A stretch of 64,000 nucleotides of DNA from a virus, in the IMG/VR virus record IMGVR_UViG_3300014839_000005, positions 1 through 64,000 of that record; one strand, given 5' to 3'. This document shows positions 39,680 through 48,600 of this stretch, piece after piece. The stretch's first letter is position 1. Every line of letters starts with the position of its first letter. The notes below the pieces were generated by a model, which was given only the letters and a program-made list of their open reading frames with translations, searched no databases and had not been told where the DNA came from. The position numbers and the translations under genes are program-made.

Positions 39680-40078
39680 TTATGTTGATTTCAGCTCTTT
39701 AGGTTTTTTTCTGAGGATTTTAAATAGACTTGAAGCTGTTTCCGACATGTTCGTCTTTTCGATTGCTGCAGCAATCAGCACTTCCGTTGGCATTGATTCA
39801 TGACCCACAAACATGTAATATGCCAAATTTTGAACAAACAGAATCTGTTTTTCTTCATCGAATTCAGGTGAAAAGAAAACAAACTTTTCACTTACGGCCC
39901 GTCCTGCCGCCTTGGTTCTTCCAGTTTCTTTGCAGAAGGCATCGAATTCTTCATGGCACTTGCACACGCCCCATCGAAGTCTCCCCTTATCAGGTTCTTC
40001 TATCATCGCAAAGGTACATCCACCTTTTGCCAATAATAGCCCAGCATTGTCGTGTTGTCGAACATGAAAGTATTGCAC
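39680..40078 (-). CDS. Protein of unknown function (132 aa)
   Basis: GTG start with AAGGAG 5 nt upstream. C-x-C near residue 40 and a helical C-terminal half. The promoter at 40131-40146 and a 13-bp hairpin lie just upstream, so its leader begins with a strong stem. Confidence 0.6.
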   Translation of the reverse strand: MQYFHVRQHDNAGLLLAKGGCTFAMIEEPDKGRLRWGVCKCHEEFDAFCKETGRTKAAGRAVSEKFVFFSPEFDEEKQILFVQNLAYYMFVGHESMPTEVLIAAAIEKTNMSETASSLFKILRKKPKELKST

Positions 40079-40106
40079 TTTAGCTCCTTTGTTTAAGTAA
40101 ACAAAT

Positions 40107-40135
40107 AATGGAGTCAGAACTATTCTGACTCCATT
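40107..40135 (-). promoter_or_regulatory. Leader hairpin at the start of a transcript
   Basis: AATGGAGTCAGAA-tag-TTCTGACTCCATT, a 13-bp perfect stem that overlaps the end of the promoter motif. It may be a 5'-end stabiliser, or a terminator of the upstream SPFH gene that merges with the promoter. Confidence 0.5.
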
Positions 40136-40146
40136 ATTGTTATTCC
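40131..40146 (-). promoter_or_regulatory. Phage promoter-like motif
   Basis: Minus strand GGAATAACAATAATGG, identical to the consensus apart from the permitted W, 53 nt before the GTG start of the 132-aa gene. Confidence 0.6.
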
Positions 40147-40167
40147 GTTAAATTAGGCAAAATAACT

Positions 40168-41358
40168 TTACTTCCCTCTCATTCCCGCATCAAGTGCAAT
40201 ACCTTTTGCGGTTTGTGCTATAAGTAAATTAATCAATTCATTTGCTCCATTGTTATAGCCTTTTCCTTCTCCTCCCATTACAATAGAAGGAACCCAAGCT
40301 CCTGGATATTTTGCAATTGCGTCGGCATATTTTTCATTCACATATTTCCATGCTTCAAGTTTAACATCAAGAGCGCCGTTTGCATTCATAACCAGTTTCT
40401 TACGTTCTGCCTCTCCCTCTCCAAGAAGGATTTGTTCCCTTTTGGTTTGTTCTGCAGCTTTTGCGGCAAGAGTGGCAACATCCAGTTTCTGCTGTGCTTC
40501 AGTAACGGCCTGAGCTTTAACAACCTCTTGTTTCCATTTTGCTTCAGCCGCATTAGCTTCTCCCTGCTTTGATACTGTAATCACATTTTGCTCAGCTCTT
40601 TTTGCTGAAGCTATAGCAGTTTGAACATCCATATTAATCTGCTGTTGCTGTTTGATCTGACCTTCAACAGCTTCATCGTATGGAAGACTGGTAATTGAAA
40701 AGTTAAAGGTGCGAATTCCATATTCTTTTAAAACAGGCTCTTCCTGCCTTGCTGGAATTCCATGTTCATCTTTAACAATATCGACTGTTGTGACAGTCTT
40801 TTCATTATTGGTAATAGGATCGGTTGTCTTAACATCTTTTTGCACTGTTTTATAAACACCATTTGATATTTGATCCTCAACATAGTTAAGCAGATAATTT
40901 CTTTTCTCTGCATAACTTTCTTTGGAACTCATAAGAGGGCCAGTCATATAAATACATTTATTGACTGTCATTCCCACTAATTGAGTTTCAACTGCTTCCC
41001 AACTTCCATATTTGATATGCATATTGGTAAGATGAGGAATATCTAACGGTATTTCTATCTGAACAGAACCATTCATAGTTCCGTGTCCACCATCGTTGAA
41101 ACGGACGGGTGTTTTGAATTCATAGGAACTACGCCGAGGATATTTGGTGACTTTCCCGAATCCTTGATATTTGATTCCCTGATTTGTAAACCAGGTCAGT
41201 TTTCCCTTAACAGGGCTTTGAATAACCATAACATGACTGGCATCAAGGTTCTCGAAAACGCTGCAACTTGCAATAAGCGCAACTAATGCAATGACGAGAA
41301 GTGCTATCAACTTGATGGCGCTAATCATTGCTTTTGTTGTCGGACTTTGTTCCTGCAT
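40168..41358 (-). CDS. SPFH/prohibitin-family membrane protein
   Basis: 396 aa. A transmembrane helix (about 12-33, ending A-S-C-S) is followed by the SPFH/Band-7 domain (about 35-235), then an Ala/Glu/Lys-rich coiled coil (about 240-330; A-E-Q-N-V-I-T-V-S-K-Q-G-E-A-N-A-A-E) and a hydrophobic-rich end. These proteins form membrane cages. Phage versions are of unclear role and may affect membrane integrity or superinfection. Followed by a gene for a small membrane protein only 11 nt upstream. Confidence 0.9.
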   Translation of the reverse strand: MQEQSPTTKAMISAIKLIALLVIALVALIASCSVFENLDASHVMVIQSPVKGKLTWFTNQGIKYQGFGKVTKYPRRSSYEFKTPVRFNDGGHGTMNGSVQIEIPLDIPHLTNMHIKYGSWEAVETQLVGMTVNKCIYMTGPLMSSKESYAEKRNYLLNYVEDQISNGVYKTVQKDVKTTDPITNNEKTVTTVDIVKDEHGIPARQEEPVLKEYGIRTFNFSITSLPYDEAVEGQIKQQQQINMDVQTAIASAKRAEQNVITVSKQGEANAAEAKWKQEVVKAQAVTEAQQKLDVATLAAKAAEQTKREQILLGEGEAERKKLVMNANGALDVKLEAWKYVNEKYADAIAKYPGAWVPSIVMGGEGKGYNNGANELINLLIAQTAKGIALDAGMRGK

Positions 41359-41369
41359 TTTTAACTCCT

Positions 41370-41585
41370 TTACTTTAAATGTTTTTTGGTTTTAGTAATT
41401 TGGTCGGTGAGATCTTTTTCAACTACTTGCTGTTTAACATCTTCCAATTTTGCGGATAAAACAGCCTCCTTCCTGAAAATTGGAAATATGGGAGTACCTC
41501 TCATAAAAGGGAAAATGATTTGAGTAATCAATATCGCAAGTATGAGAACGACAACGACAAATTCAAACATAAACACAACAATCAT
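41370..41585 (-). CDS. Small membrane protein next to the SPFH gene (71 aa)
   Basis: Residues 1-30 are a long hydrophobic helix (F-V-V-V-V-L-I-L-A-I-L-I), the rest a charged helix. Its 11-nt spacing to the SPFH gene suggests a partner. Confidence 0.65.
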   Translation of the reverse strand: MIVVFMFEFVVVVLILAILITQIIFPFMRGTPIFPIFRKEAVLSAKLEDVKQQVVEKDLTDQITKTKKHLK

Positions 41586-41601
41586 AATATGTCCCTTTCA
41601 T

Positions 41602-41838
41602 TTATGGTAATATAATTTTGAATTTATAATTGGCTTTTTTAATCCTTTCCATTTGATTGAGTGCATCACATATGAATGTAGCGTTATCCATATCATGACC
41701 ATCGCATGTAGCGATTGTTTGTGGAACTAAATTATTTTTATTCTCCCATGGAGGCCCCCAAACTTTTTTTTCACTATCACGAATTAAAAGTTTACCATCT
41801 ATGGAGCGCTTAATTCTATATCTTGCACCTCCTGGCAT
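41602..41838 (-). CDS. Small protein of unknown function (78 aa)
   Basis: Start set at 41838, where CAGGAGG lies 5 nt before the ATG; a longer frame to 41880 lacks one. Sequence begins M-P-G-G-A-R-Y-R-I-K-R-S. Overlaps the next upstream gene by 40 nt. Confidence 0.6.
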   Translation of the reverse strand: MPGGARYRIKRSIDGKLLIRDSEKKVWGPPWENKNNLVPQTIATCDGHDMDNATFICDALNQMERIKKANYKFKIILP

Positions 41839-42056
41839 ACAACCTCCTGTTGGTTGCAATTCATTAATGTTATTTGACAAAACTCATTTTTTACTGATTC
41901 TTTTATTGTTTCAAGTAATTGAGCAAGAAGTAAGTCTTGTTTTTGTGATTCTGATAATGGTCCTATTGCCGGACAACTCATCCTTAAAAGTTCTTGTCTT
42001 CCTTCTTGCATTACGGATAAGACTTTAGCTGTTATTCCTATACCTGCCACACTCAT
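41799..42056 (-). CDS. Small helical protein (85 aa)
   Basis: Helical, with several Cys in the second half. Unknown. ATG immediately follows the stop of the 42-aa gene (TAAATG), with AAGGAGA upstream. Confidence 0.6.
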   Translation of the reverse strand: MSVAGIGITAKVLSVMQEGRQELLRMSCPAIGPLSESQKQDLLLAQLLETIKESVKNEFCQITLMNCNQQEVVCQEVQDIELSAP

Positions 42057-42185
42057 TTATTTCTCCTTAATATTACTTTGTATAAGTTTTTGCATCGCAT
42101 CTTCCACTTCAATCATATTTTTATTTCCTGCATATCTAATTACTTGTTTATGTTTGAAGTGAAAGTTATTCTTACTGGCCGGCAT
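42057..42185 (-). CDS. Small basic protein (42 aa)
   Basis: Begins MPASKNNFHFKHKQVIRYAG. AGAGGA lies 9 nt before the ATG, inside the end of the split gene upstream, so it was probably coupled to that gene before the transposon inserted. Unknown function. Confidence 0.5.
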   Translation of the reverse strand: MPASKNNFHFKHKQVIRYAGNKNMIEVEDAMQKLIQSNIKEK

Positions 42186-42190
42186 AATGA

Positions 42191-42298
42191 CTAATCCTCT
42201 TGGTCTCCATTTAAGCCAACTAATGATATAGTCAGCCTCTTGCGTCTTTCCGCAACTTCCTTTTCACTCTTTTTCATGAGCTTTTTCATGAGGCTTAC
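42191..42298 (-). pseudogene. 3' part of a small gene split by the tnpB element
   Basis: Reads M-K-K-L-M-K-K-S-E-K-E-V-A-E-R-R-K-R-L-T and on to D-Q-E-D-stop. Joined in frame to the piece at 43577-43647, with the element removed after the TTAC at 42295-42298, it gives one continuous charged helical protein of about 59 aa. Confidence 0.55.
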
Positions 42299-43576
42299 GC
42301 AAGGAAACCACGGGGCTTGTCCCCGTGGAGGAATTGCGTCCTCCAATTAAATAGGTTGACTTTTCAAGGAAAATAGAGTATAATTAATAATATGAAAGCT
42401 ATAAGAACCATCAAACTTAAATTCACTGGGAACCATAAGGCCGATCAAATCCTCCCAAATTGGCTTGATGCGTGTAATTGGCTCTCTAAAATAATCTATG
42501 AGCAAAAAGATACTAATTCTAATCGTCTTGCAAAAATCTATTATGGAACTGTAAGAGAAAAGTTTAATCTTCCCTCCCAGCTTACCTGTACTCTTTTTAG
42601 AACCGTTACTGCTTCTTATATGTCTCAAAAAACTCAGCATAAAAAATGGAGTCTCGCGGTTTTTAGTAAACCGGTAATACCTGTCATTTGGAAAAGAGAC
42701 TTTGCTCGATCCAAAAGAGGAGTCACTCTTTGGGCCAATAAAATTACATTTAATGATCCCAGACTTCTCCCAGAAAATTGGAAAGATTCTAAAATATCTC
42801 TTCGTGGTAAACAGTGGTTTTTTAATCTTTCCTATGAGATTGATATACCAGAACCTAAAACGCAAGGCGTTATTGTTGGGACGGATCAAGGTATCAAAAG
42901 ACTTTTTGTTGCTTCTGACTCGAATAATAATAAACTGTTTTACAAAGCTAATCATCTTAACAACAAACTTTCCAACATCAGAAGAACCAGAGCTAAAGTA
43001 CAAGCGGTTGGAACCAGATCGTCTCGACAACTCTTGAAGAGAATGTCGGGACACGAGGCTTCCGTAACTGAACATGCAGTGCATGTTGCTTCCAAGAGAC
43101 TTGTAAATTGGGCTGATTCTGTTGGTGCAAGAAAAATTGTTCTTGAGGATTTGTCTAACATACGAGAAGCCTCTAAGAGTAAAGGTAAAACTCTTAGAAG
43201 TAGGATTAACCGTTGGCCTTATGGAAATTTCACGTTTTGTGTTACTTATAAGGCTGCTTCCAAGGGTATTTCTGTGGAGGTTGTTTCTCCCAAGAATACT
43301 TCTCGTATGTGTCATAGATGCGGTCATATTGACAAATCCAACAGGGACGGTTTTTTGTTCAAATGCACGAGCTGCGGTTATACCGCAGACGCGGATTGGA
43401 ACGCCAGCAAAAATATTGCGGGACGTTCTATGTCTATCGGGTTGAACTCGATAGATATGGGGAGAAGTAAATCCCCCAGAAAACCGGGTACTATTGAGAT
43501 GGTGTTGCATAACTGCGATACCTGCTCGATGCCTGTTGTTTAAAGCCACGCCCCTTGTGGGCGTGGTAGTTTACAT
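42299..43576 (+). mobile_element. IS200/IS605-superfamily element carrying only tnpB
   Basis: About 1.28 kb. The left palindrome is CCACGGGG-cttgt-CCCCGTGG (42308-42328) plus GGAGGA/TCCTCC. The right palindrome is CCACGCCC-cttgt-GGGCGTGG (43546-43566) followed by TTTACAT. No tnpA gene is present, so it needs a transposase in trans (IS1341-like). The left flank TTAC matches the IS608-type target. The 3' region over the end of tnpB is where the guide (omega) RNA of such elements is made; the scaffold would end at the right palindrome. Confidence 0.85.
42392..43543 (+). CDS. tnpB: TnpB, RNA-guided RuvC-type nuclease of IS200/IS605
   Basis: 383 aa, near the usual size. RuvC motif I is G-T-D-Q-G-I-K-R, with D as the first catalytic residue. 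Motif II region is V-L-E-D-L-S-N-I (Glu). The zinc finger is C-H-R-C-G...C-T-S-C-G, and motif III is A-D-A-D-W-N-A-S-K-N-I. All catalytic positions appear intact, so it may be active. TnpB cuts the donor site guided by an RNA from the element's right end, favouring retention. A -10-like TATAAT lies about 20 nt before the ATG. Confidence 0.93.
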   Translation: MKAIRTIKLKFTGNHKADQILPNWLDACNWLSKIIYEQKDTNSNRLAKIYYGTVREKFNLPSQLTCTLFRTVTASYMSQKTQHKKWSLAVFSKPVIPVIWKRDFARSKRGVTLWANKITFNDPRLLPENWKDSKISLRGKQWFFNLSYEIDIPEPKTQGVIVGTDQGIKRLFVASDSNNNKLFYKANHLNNKLSNIRRTRAKVQAVGTRSSRQLLKRMSGHEASVTEHAVHVASKRLVNWADSVGARKIVLEDLSNIREASKSKGKTLRSRINRWPYGNFTFCVTYKAASKGISVEVVSPKNTSRMCHRCGHIDKSNRDGFLFKCTSCGYTADADWNASKNIAGRSMSIGLNSIDMGRSKSPRKPGTIEMVLHNCDTCSMPVV

Positions 43577-43647
43577 CTGCTTAATCTTGTTGATTCAGTT
43601 TGCATTGCCGCTTCCCTTTTTTCAAGTTCCTTTTGATTCATTTTCAT
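43577..43647 (-). pseudogene. 5' part of the small gene split by the tnpB element
   Basis: Begins M-K-M-N-Q-K-E-L-E-K-R-E-A-A-M-Q and continues T-E-S-T-R-L-S-R before running into the element's right end. GGAAATG context with AAAGGA upstream. See 42191-42298 for the other half. Confidence 0.55.
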
Positions 43648-44548
43648 TTCCTTTCAGTAAATACGGTTTATTAGCCATCTCTCCAAGTGTTGGCCCTTTC
43701 CAGAATGGATATACCCACCGTCTTGGTTTTTTAGATTCTGTATTAGATAAGCGCGGCCACCAATGCCCTCTTACCACAAATCTTTTATCAATTTTTCTTC
43801 CGCCACTACTAAGAGATTGGTAGTCTTTAGGTGCTGATAATGTGATGAACTTTTGGTCATGAAATTGGCCAGTCTTTATATTCTTAACAGACCTGATTCC
43901 ATGTTTTTCAGTATCACCAAGTATGCGGGTTGGATCATTAATATATAAGACGGTATTGAAGAACAGATTGGCCATATTTTTTGTATCTTCAGCTTCCATT
44001 GGAAGTATTAGCGCTCCAGGTTTTCTAGTTGCTGCACTTTGTTCTATAGTTTCATCCTGTCGCATATGCATCATAATACTTTCAAGCCCATCTTCATTAT
44101 TAACGAAAAATCCTGTTAAAGATACATTCCAATCTGGTTTAGGGACTTCTTTTCCATTATCTCCAACCCAGTGTACGTTTGGATTATTAAGAAGAATTTT
44201 GTTATCAAGAAATAAGATTCCATTGACCTTTCTAGGAGTATGTTCTGCAAAGTTTGTTTCAAACAATGTATCGTGTCCTTCAATCATGAATACATCAAAA
44301 GGATAATGAAAATCTGCAGAAGTTAAAGACCATGGAATATCCGTGTTTTTAAAAGCCTCTATGAGATCGTTAGTAAGAATAAAGGTTTTTTCACCATTTT
44401 CTATCCATGTCATGATTTTAGTTCTCATTACAGATAGATTATAGATGATTTCTTTAAACATTGGATAACTTCCAGGTCTTAGAGTTTGTTTGTCCATTAT
44501 AGTTTTAATCGTATCGATTGTCTCATCAACTTTACGAAGATAATTCAC
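43622..44548 (-). CDS. Unknown 308-aa protein with AcrVA2-like C-terminal motif
   Basis: The C-terminal part V-R-G-H-W-W-P-R followed by R-R-W-V-Y-P-F-W-K-G-P resembles the conserved R-G-H-W-R...P-[FY]-W-x-G tail of a widespread phage family that includes AcrVA2, which lowers Cas12a expression. The rest gives no further clue. The match is a pattern recalled from the family, not a search result. It overlaps the split small gene by 26 nt. Confidence 0.45.
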   Translation of the reverse strand: MNYLRKVDETIDTIKTIMDKQTLRPGSYPMFKEIIYNLSVMRTKIMTWIENGEKTFILTNDLIEAFKNTDIPWSLTSADFHYPFDVFMIEGHDTLFETNFAEHTPRKVNGILFLDNKILLNNPNVHWVGDNGKEVPKPDWNVSLTGFFVNNEDGLESIMMHMRQDETIEQSAATRKPGALILPMEAEDTKNMANLFFNTVLYINDPTRILGDTEKHGIRSVKNIKTGQFHDQKFITLSAPKDYQSLSSGGRKIDKRFVVRGHWWPRLSNTESKKPRRWVYPFWKGPTLGEMANKPYLLKGNENESKGT

Positions 44549-44563
44549 TTATACCTTCTTTCT

Positions 44564-44776
44564 TTAAAAGTCTTCCCAATGTGTTTTATCAACAAATGGA
44601 TGGATAGAATATGAATATTCATTTATATCATGATAGACAACGCCCCATCCGAGACATATATCACAATTAGATGTATCTCCATATCCACGAGATAATCGAC
44701 GTTCTCCTCCACATTGCCAACACATATGTTTAACATGAAATATGAATTGAATAAAATGCCAAATTTTTTTTAACAT
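44564..44776 (-). CDS. Small DnaJ-type zinc-finger protein (70 aa)
   Basis: C-W-Q-C-G-G-E then C-D-I-C-L-G-W-G match the C-x2-C-x-G-x-G repeats of DnaJ zinc fingers. Hydrophobic N-terminus. Abuts the next gene by 1 nt. Confidence 0.65.
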   Translation of the reverse strand: MLKKIWHFIQFIFHVKHMCWQCGGERRLSRGYGDTSNCDICLGWGVVYHDINEYSYSIHPFVDKTHWEDF

Positions 44777-44979
44777 TATTCCTCCAGTTTGAACAATTCC
44801 TTTACTTTCATATTTAAAAGTTCTTTTACTTCCTCTTCCGTCAATTTAATGGATCTTCCATAATCCAACGCCACATGAATAAATTTTCCCTGTGGCGATA
44901 TGTGTTTGCATTCTATTAATGCCAGTTCAAGGCATTTGAATGCAGCCAACATCCTGTCTCCATGTTCTATTTCATTCAT
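44776..44979 (-). CDS. Small helical protein (67 aa)
   Basis: Acidic and helical, unknown family. One-nucleotide overlap (stop/start) with the zinc-finger gene. Confidence 0.6.
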   Translation of the reverse strand: MNEIEHGDRMLAAFKCLELALIECKHISPQGKFIHVALDYGRSIKLTEEEVKELLNMKVKELFKLEE

Positions 44980-45002
44980 AATTTCTTCCTTAAAATGTTA
45001 TT

Positions 45003-45176
45003 TTACATATTAGGAGGTATTAATCGAAGTTTATCATGATAATCTTTTTGGTGTTCTTTAATGAATATTTTGCATTCGAACTTGGTGGGTTTTGAGAAGA
45101 CTTCTTTTTTTCCCGCTTTTACTCTCCAATTATAGATGGCACTTCTTCCTCTACCACCTATCATATTGGACGGCAT
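45003..45176 (-). CDS. Small basic protein (57 aa)
   Basis: Begins MPSNMIGGRGRSAIYNWRVK; basic, with a C-terminal P-P-N-M. GGAGGAAAGA precedes the ATG. Overlaps the upstream gene's end by 16 nt. Unknown function. Confidence 0.6.
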   Translation of the reverse strand: MPSNMIGGRGRSAIYNWRVKAGKKEVFSKPTKFECKIFIKEHQKDYHDKLRLIPPNM

Positions 45177-45520
45177 TCTTTCCTCCTTTGTTTAAAGTAT
45201 AAACGTTTCCATTCTGTTCTATGCTCAGGACAAAATCTTGGATATAGTTTTTGTCTTGGATAAAGTCGAATAACAAAGATATATCCACAGCCCCTTAATG
45301 CGCATTTAAGAGACATATCTACAACATCAAATTCTTTTGATTCGATGATACGATTTAATTTAATGATATATTTTTTTGATTTCTTTTTAGGTTTGCGGTT
45401 TTTAATATCGCGGTGTTTCATACAGTACTTACTTATAGGATGGCCAAGATAGTCGTGATGACATTCATGGCATTCCATTATTCTTAATCTTTGTCTGTTT
45501 TTGTACCTTGGTAACATCAT
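45161..45520 (-). CDS. Basic zinc-finger protein (119 aa)
   Basis: C-H-E-C-H near residue 17 with C-x2-H, and later C-A-L-R-G-C-G plus C-P-E-H: two zinc sites in a very basic protein, probably nucleic-acid binding. First gene of the minus-strand block next to the polymerase gene, with the promoter at 45552-45567. Confidence 0.65.
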   Translation of the reverse strand: MMLPRYKNRQRLRIMECHECHHDYLGHPISKYCMKHRDIKNRKPKKKSKKYIIKLNRIIESKEFDVVDMSLKCALRGCGYIFVIRLYPRQKLYPRFCPEHRTEWKRLYFKQRRKECRPI

Positions 45521-45551
45521 GGGCAGGACTCCTTAATTCAGTAAAACCATA

Positions 45552-45567
45552 CCATTATAGTTATTCC
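45552..45567 (-). promoter_or_regulatory. Phage promoter-like motif at the divergent region
   Basis: Minus strand GGAATAACTATAATGG, an exact consensus copy, 32 nt before the 119-aa gene. It starts the leftward block opposite the polymerase gene. Confidence 0.65.
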
Positions 45568-45610
45568 GAAATTTAGTGAATAATAACTAAAAAAAGTCAA
45601 GCTTTTATTT

Positions 45611-45650
45611 TTGCCACATTTTATGTATTTTCATTGTATACTATATTAAT
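45611..45650 (+). promoter_or_regulatory. Candidate promoter of the RNA polymerase gene
   Basis: GTATACTATATTAAT (45636-45650) resembles GTATATTATAATTAAT at 59517-59532, before the 749-aa structural gene. A TTGCCA lies 20 nt before TATACT, a poor spacing for a host sigma-70 site. It differs from the minus-strand motif family. Confidence 0.4.
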
Positions 45651-45660
45651 TAGGAGTTTT

Positions 45661-48600
45661 ATGGCTATACCATCCCACCAAGACATACTTAAGAAGCTCA
45701 GCGACTTAGACACTTCGACCAGATCCAACGTTCTGATGAATGAGACTATTAAGAATACGGTAGGAAAGATATTGTCCTCAGTAGAGAATCCTAATATAAA
45801 ATTGCAGGTCAATGACATATGGTATAAACAAAAATACGATAATGACGACATCGCTGCCCAACAATCTGTTAGAAATAAACATCAGAACTGGACTGACGAT
45901 ATCAGGGCTGATGTATCGTTAATTGATAAAGCCACTGGAAAAATCATTGATCGTAATAAAGATTTAAAGATAACTAGCGTCCCAAAATTAACTCCTCGCA
46001 ATACCTATCTCATCGGCGGTAACGAATATTCTTTCACTAAACAGAGCCGTTTAAAACCTGGTGTATATACTAGAAGGCAGGAAAATGGCGAAATTAGTTC
46101 GTTTTTTAATGTCGATAAAACTATCGATTTTGATCGTGGTTTCAATAATAATTTTAAGCTTAATTTCAATCCTGAGCGTAAGACATTTACTATGGGTTAT
46201 GGTTCAAAAAATATACCCTTATATAATGCTCTTAAAGCGGTAGATATAAAAGATGAAGATTTGATGGATAAATGGGGAAAAGATGTCGTAGAGGCAAATA
46301 GACAGGCTTATGAAAAACATGAGTTCAGGGACCAAGCAAAATTGTATGAAGCAATATTTGGTAAAGCCGCTCCTGATACTATGACTCACGATCAATTAAA
46401 AAAAGAAATTAAAGATAGGTTATTTGCGACAAAATTAAGTTCTGAAACTACAAAACTGACCCTTGGAAAAGAATATGATGGAGTGAATAAAGATGTCCTT
46501 TTAGATGCTTCTAAAAAGATTATTGATATTCATAAAGGTGAGACAGAGGGAGATGATAGAGAGTCATTGTTGTATAAATCGTTTTACGATATTGAAGATC
46601 ATGCAAGAGAAAATTTGGTTAAAAAAAGCAAGAATATTATTGGGAGTTTGATTTATAAATTAGATAAAACTAAGAACATTAATAAATCAATAAGCTCGGG
46701 ATTCTTTGACCCGTATGTGATTGGCACAATAACAAAGAATATGTTATCAAGTCCTCCCAGTCAAACAAATATTATGTCTATGATTGGGGACGGAAATAAA
46801 GTCACTGTTATGGGTGAGGGCGGTATTGGTAATGAAAATGCCGTTACTAACCAAACAAGACAATTATCCAACAGTGAAGCTGGATTTATTGATCCATTAC
46901 ATACTCCTGAAGGCGGAAATATTGGAGTTACAAATCATTTAACCATCGGCACAATTAAAGTCGGTAATGATATTTATAATTCATTTCTTAAACTTAATGG
47001 AGAAAAAGTTCTTTACCGCCCTGTTGATACCCACCCTTTAAATATTGCCTTCCCAGACCAATATGATTTATCCAGTAAAAAGCCTGAACCTCTTAGCAAT
47101 AAGATTAAAGTGTTAAATCATGGAAAATTTAAAGAAGTAAAGCCCGAAGAAGTTGATGCTATTATGGCAAGTCATGTCAACATGTTCGACCACTCAGCTA
47201 ATATGATTCCATTTCTTGATTCCATACAGCCTAATAGGGGATTAACAGCGTCAAAAATGCAGGAACAGGCCCTTACCCTTAAATTTAGAGATAAACCATT
47301 ATTTAATCTTATCAATGAAAAAGGTCAAAGTTTAAACGAAAATTTAGGTCGCGTATCTCCCACTCCACGATCTCCTGTAGATGGTGAAGTTGTGGCAATT
47401 AACCCGAATTTAATAACATTACAAGATAAGCGTGGAAATAAAGTAAAAGTACAATTATACAATAATTTTTCATTAAATGCTGAAGGCTTTATTCATAATG
47501 AGCCAGTAGTAAAAATTGGCGATAAGGTTACAAAAGATCAATTACTTGCTGATAATAATAATACTAAAAATGGTCAGATAGCATTAGGAGCTAATCTTAA
47601 AGTTGCTTACATGCCATACAAAGGCTACAATTATGAAGATTCCGCTATTATGTCTGAAAGCGCCGCAAAGAAATTAACATCTGAACACATCTATGATTTT
47701 AGCGCTAAGAAATCTGCAAACGGCCATTTTTCTAAAAACAAGTTTAGAGCATATTATCCTGAAATAATTAATACGAAACAAGCTGCAAAACTTGACTCTG
47801 ATGGTGTAATTCACCCAGGGCAGGAAGTCGACCATGGAGACGTACTGATAGCTCATCTTGAGCGAAAGGCCCCCACAGCTGATGACATAGCCCTAGGAAG
47901 GCTTGAGAAGCAACTTCGCAGAGATATGGCTAATAAGGCTGTTACTTGGGATAATGACCATAAAGGGGTCGTTACAAGCGTTGCTAAACATGGTAATACA
48001 GTTACTGTAAGTGTTAAAACTGAGGAACCTCTTAAAATTGCCGATAAAATATCGGGTTTACATGGTAATAAGCATATCATCTCCAAAATAATACCTGATC
48101 ATGAAATGCCATTTAATCCCAAAACTGGTGAGTATATGGATCTCACCATGAGCCCAATTGGTGTTTCCAATAGGATTAATACTTCTCAATTACTTGAAGC
48201 TGCTGCTGGTAAAATAGCTACTAAAACTGGAAAACAATATGAAGTAAGAAATTTTACTCAAAGTGACAATACTGAGAGAGTTTTAAATGATTTGAAAAAA
48301 AATGATTTATCAGATAAAGATATTTTAGTCGATCCGCAATCTGGTCAACCATTTAAAAATCCTATTATGAATGGTGTTTCTCATATATTAAAACTTGAAC
48401 ATAAAGTTGACCATAAATTCTCTGCAAGATATAGGGATGGACATGATTCTAATGAACAAGCCATTACTGGTGGAGAAGAGGGCGGTAAAAATCTTGGTAG
48501 AATGGAAGTAGGAGCTTTATTAGCTAGAGGCGCTACAGAAAATCTTAAAGAAATGTTTAATATTAAAGGCCAAAAGAATAATGAGTATTGGAAAGCCCTT

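Noticed and set aside
42347-43549. Long minus-strand frame of 400 codons opposite tnpB
   Set aside because: It mirrors the tnpB frame, has no recognisable motif and covers the element's palindrome; a shadow of tnpB.
45634-45660. Nine-codon longer start of the RNA polymerase (TTG)
   Set aside because: The TTG has no ribosome site and overlaps the likely promoter, while the ATG at 45661 has AGGAG at the right distance.
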